From the NCBI GenBank assembly GCA_002687025.1, contig NYZG01000341.1:1-6063 (forward strand): a DNA stretch of 6,063 nt, given 5' to 3'. A program made the position numbers and the translations under genes. The stretch comes from Candidatus Poribacteria bacterium. GTDB lineage: Bacteria > Poribacteria > WGA-4E > GCA-2687025. A model generated the notes under the pieces. The model made no database searches. It was not told the origin of the DNA and was given only the letters and a program-made list of their open reading frames with translations. Shown here piece after piece: positions 5,512-6,063 of this stretch; within the stretch, counting starts at the first letter, position 1; every line of letters begins with the position of its first letter.

Positions 5512-6063
5512 GTGAGACAAGCCACACCGGCGCCGAACATGGTCCTGATTTATGCCGACGACCTCGGTTGGGGCGACGTCGGCTGCCTCAACCCCGACTC
5601 GAAGATCCCCACGCCGCACATCGACGCCCTGGCCGCGCGCGGGATGTCGTTCACCGACGCCCACGCGCCGGGCAGCGTCTGCTCCGCGAGTCGGTACGGC
5701 ATCATGACCGGCAGGTATTCGTGGCGTACGTCGGTGAAGCGCGGGATCATCTACGGCGACCACCCGCCGTGGATCGAGCCTGGGCGGATGACCCTGGCGT
5801 CGCTGCTTCGTGACGCCGGGTACGACACCGCGGCGGTCGGCAAATGGCATCTAGGCTCCGACTGGGACGCCGCCGCGCGTCCCGGCCGCGAGGGAAACGA
5901 CTGCATGCCGTCGGGCATCGACTTCTCCCGCCCGGTTCACAGCGGGCATACGGTCGGCTTTACGCACGACTTCCTCCACCTCGATTGGAACGGCGCCGGG
6001 CCGGGACTCGCGAGATCGTACCGCGGCGGAAACGGCTCGACGCTGCTGCCCGACATGCAAGAC
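5512..6063 (+). CDS. Sulfatase, formylglycine-dependent arylsulfatase type (N-terminal 184 residues, runs off right edge)
   Basis: Sulfatases of this family hydrolyse sulfate esters on sugars, steroids or other organics, using a formylglycine made from an active-site cysteine (or serine) and a bound divalent metal. Starting at GTG 5512 the protein shows MVLIYADDLGWGDVGC (10-25) with the metal-binding aspartates D16-D17. It continues with TPHIDALAARGMSFTDAHAP (34-53), then the sulfatase signature VCSASRYGIMTGRY (56-69) with C57 as the residue to be converted, and GKWHLG (110-115) with the conserved lysine and histidine. The family is usually 450-550 residues long, so about two thirds lies outside the window. 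Only nine residues precede the first conserved strand and a stop codon sits 11 codons upstream of the start. The protein therefore has no signal peptide, unlike many exported bacterial sulfatases, and probably acts in the cytoplasm. Its substrate cannot be read from this part. Confidence 0.92.
   Translation, partial: MRQATPAPNMVLIYADDLGWGDVGCLNPDSKIPTPHIDALAARGMSFTDAHAPGSVCSASRYGIMTGRYSWRTSVKRGIIYGDHPPWIEPGRMTLASLLRDAGYDTAAVGKWHLGSDWDAAARPGREGNDCMPSGIDFSRPVHSGHTVGFTHDFLHLDWNGAGPGLARSYRGGNGSTLLPDMQD

Noticed and set aside
5071..5850. A 259-codon minus-strand open frame across the transposase remnant and sulfatase start
   Set aside because: It runs antisense to two recognised coding sequences, and its translation is rich in R, P and G with no family likeness.

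Overview
The window is a GC-rich (roughly 60% by eye), gene-sparse bacterial segment. It holds two large glycosyltransferases in tail-to-tail orientation, the 5' end of a sulfatase, the 3' end of an unidentified gene, and a decayed transposase. The mix of sulfatase, GT10-like glycosyltransferases, transposase debris and long intergenic gaps recalls genomes of uncultured marine or sponge-associated lineages (Poribacteria, Planctomycetes-like groups). That placement is inference only; nothing here fixes the taxon.

Layout. Positions 1-219 (+) are the last ~72 codons of a protein that enters from the left edge and that I do not recognise. Positions 220-419 are non-coding and end in a GC-rich hairpin set against the next start codon. 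Positions 420-2564 (+) encode glycosyltransferase A (714 aa). After a 147-bp gap comes glycosyltransferase B (716 aa) at 2712-4862 on the minus strand. A and B are full-length paralogs. Each joins an N-terminal GT10 (alpha-1,3-fucosyltransferase)-like module to a C-terminal CgeB-like GT-B module (Glyco_trans_1_2 type). The N-terminal ~320 residues of A and B keep the same residue numbers at every conserved motif I checked, so that half appears to align without gaps. Positions 4863-5511 hold no intact gene: a strong hairpin in the leader of B, then the remnant of an IS982-type transposase (about 5034-5390) with an internal deletion, a frame change and a lost C-terminal part. From 5512 (+) an arylsulfatase-type gene starts at GTG and runs off the right edge. 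It has the formylglycine-type CSASR motif and no signal peptide.

How the genes may work together. A and B probably modify the same or related surface glycans, each with two sugar-transfer modules on one chain. Their divergence in the GT10 signature (TEKL in A, SERL in B) suggests they are not simple duplicates of function. The sulfatase may act on sulfated sugars or sulfate esters, but it stands in its own transcription unit, so a link to the glycosyltransferases is only contextual. The most notable points are the inverted pair of double glycosyltransferases and the distinct hairpins just upstream of both start codons.
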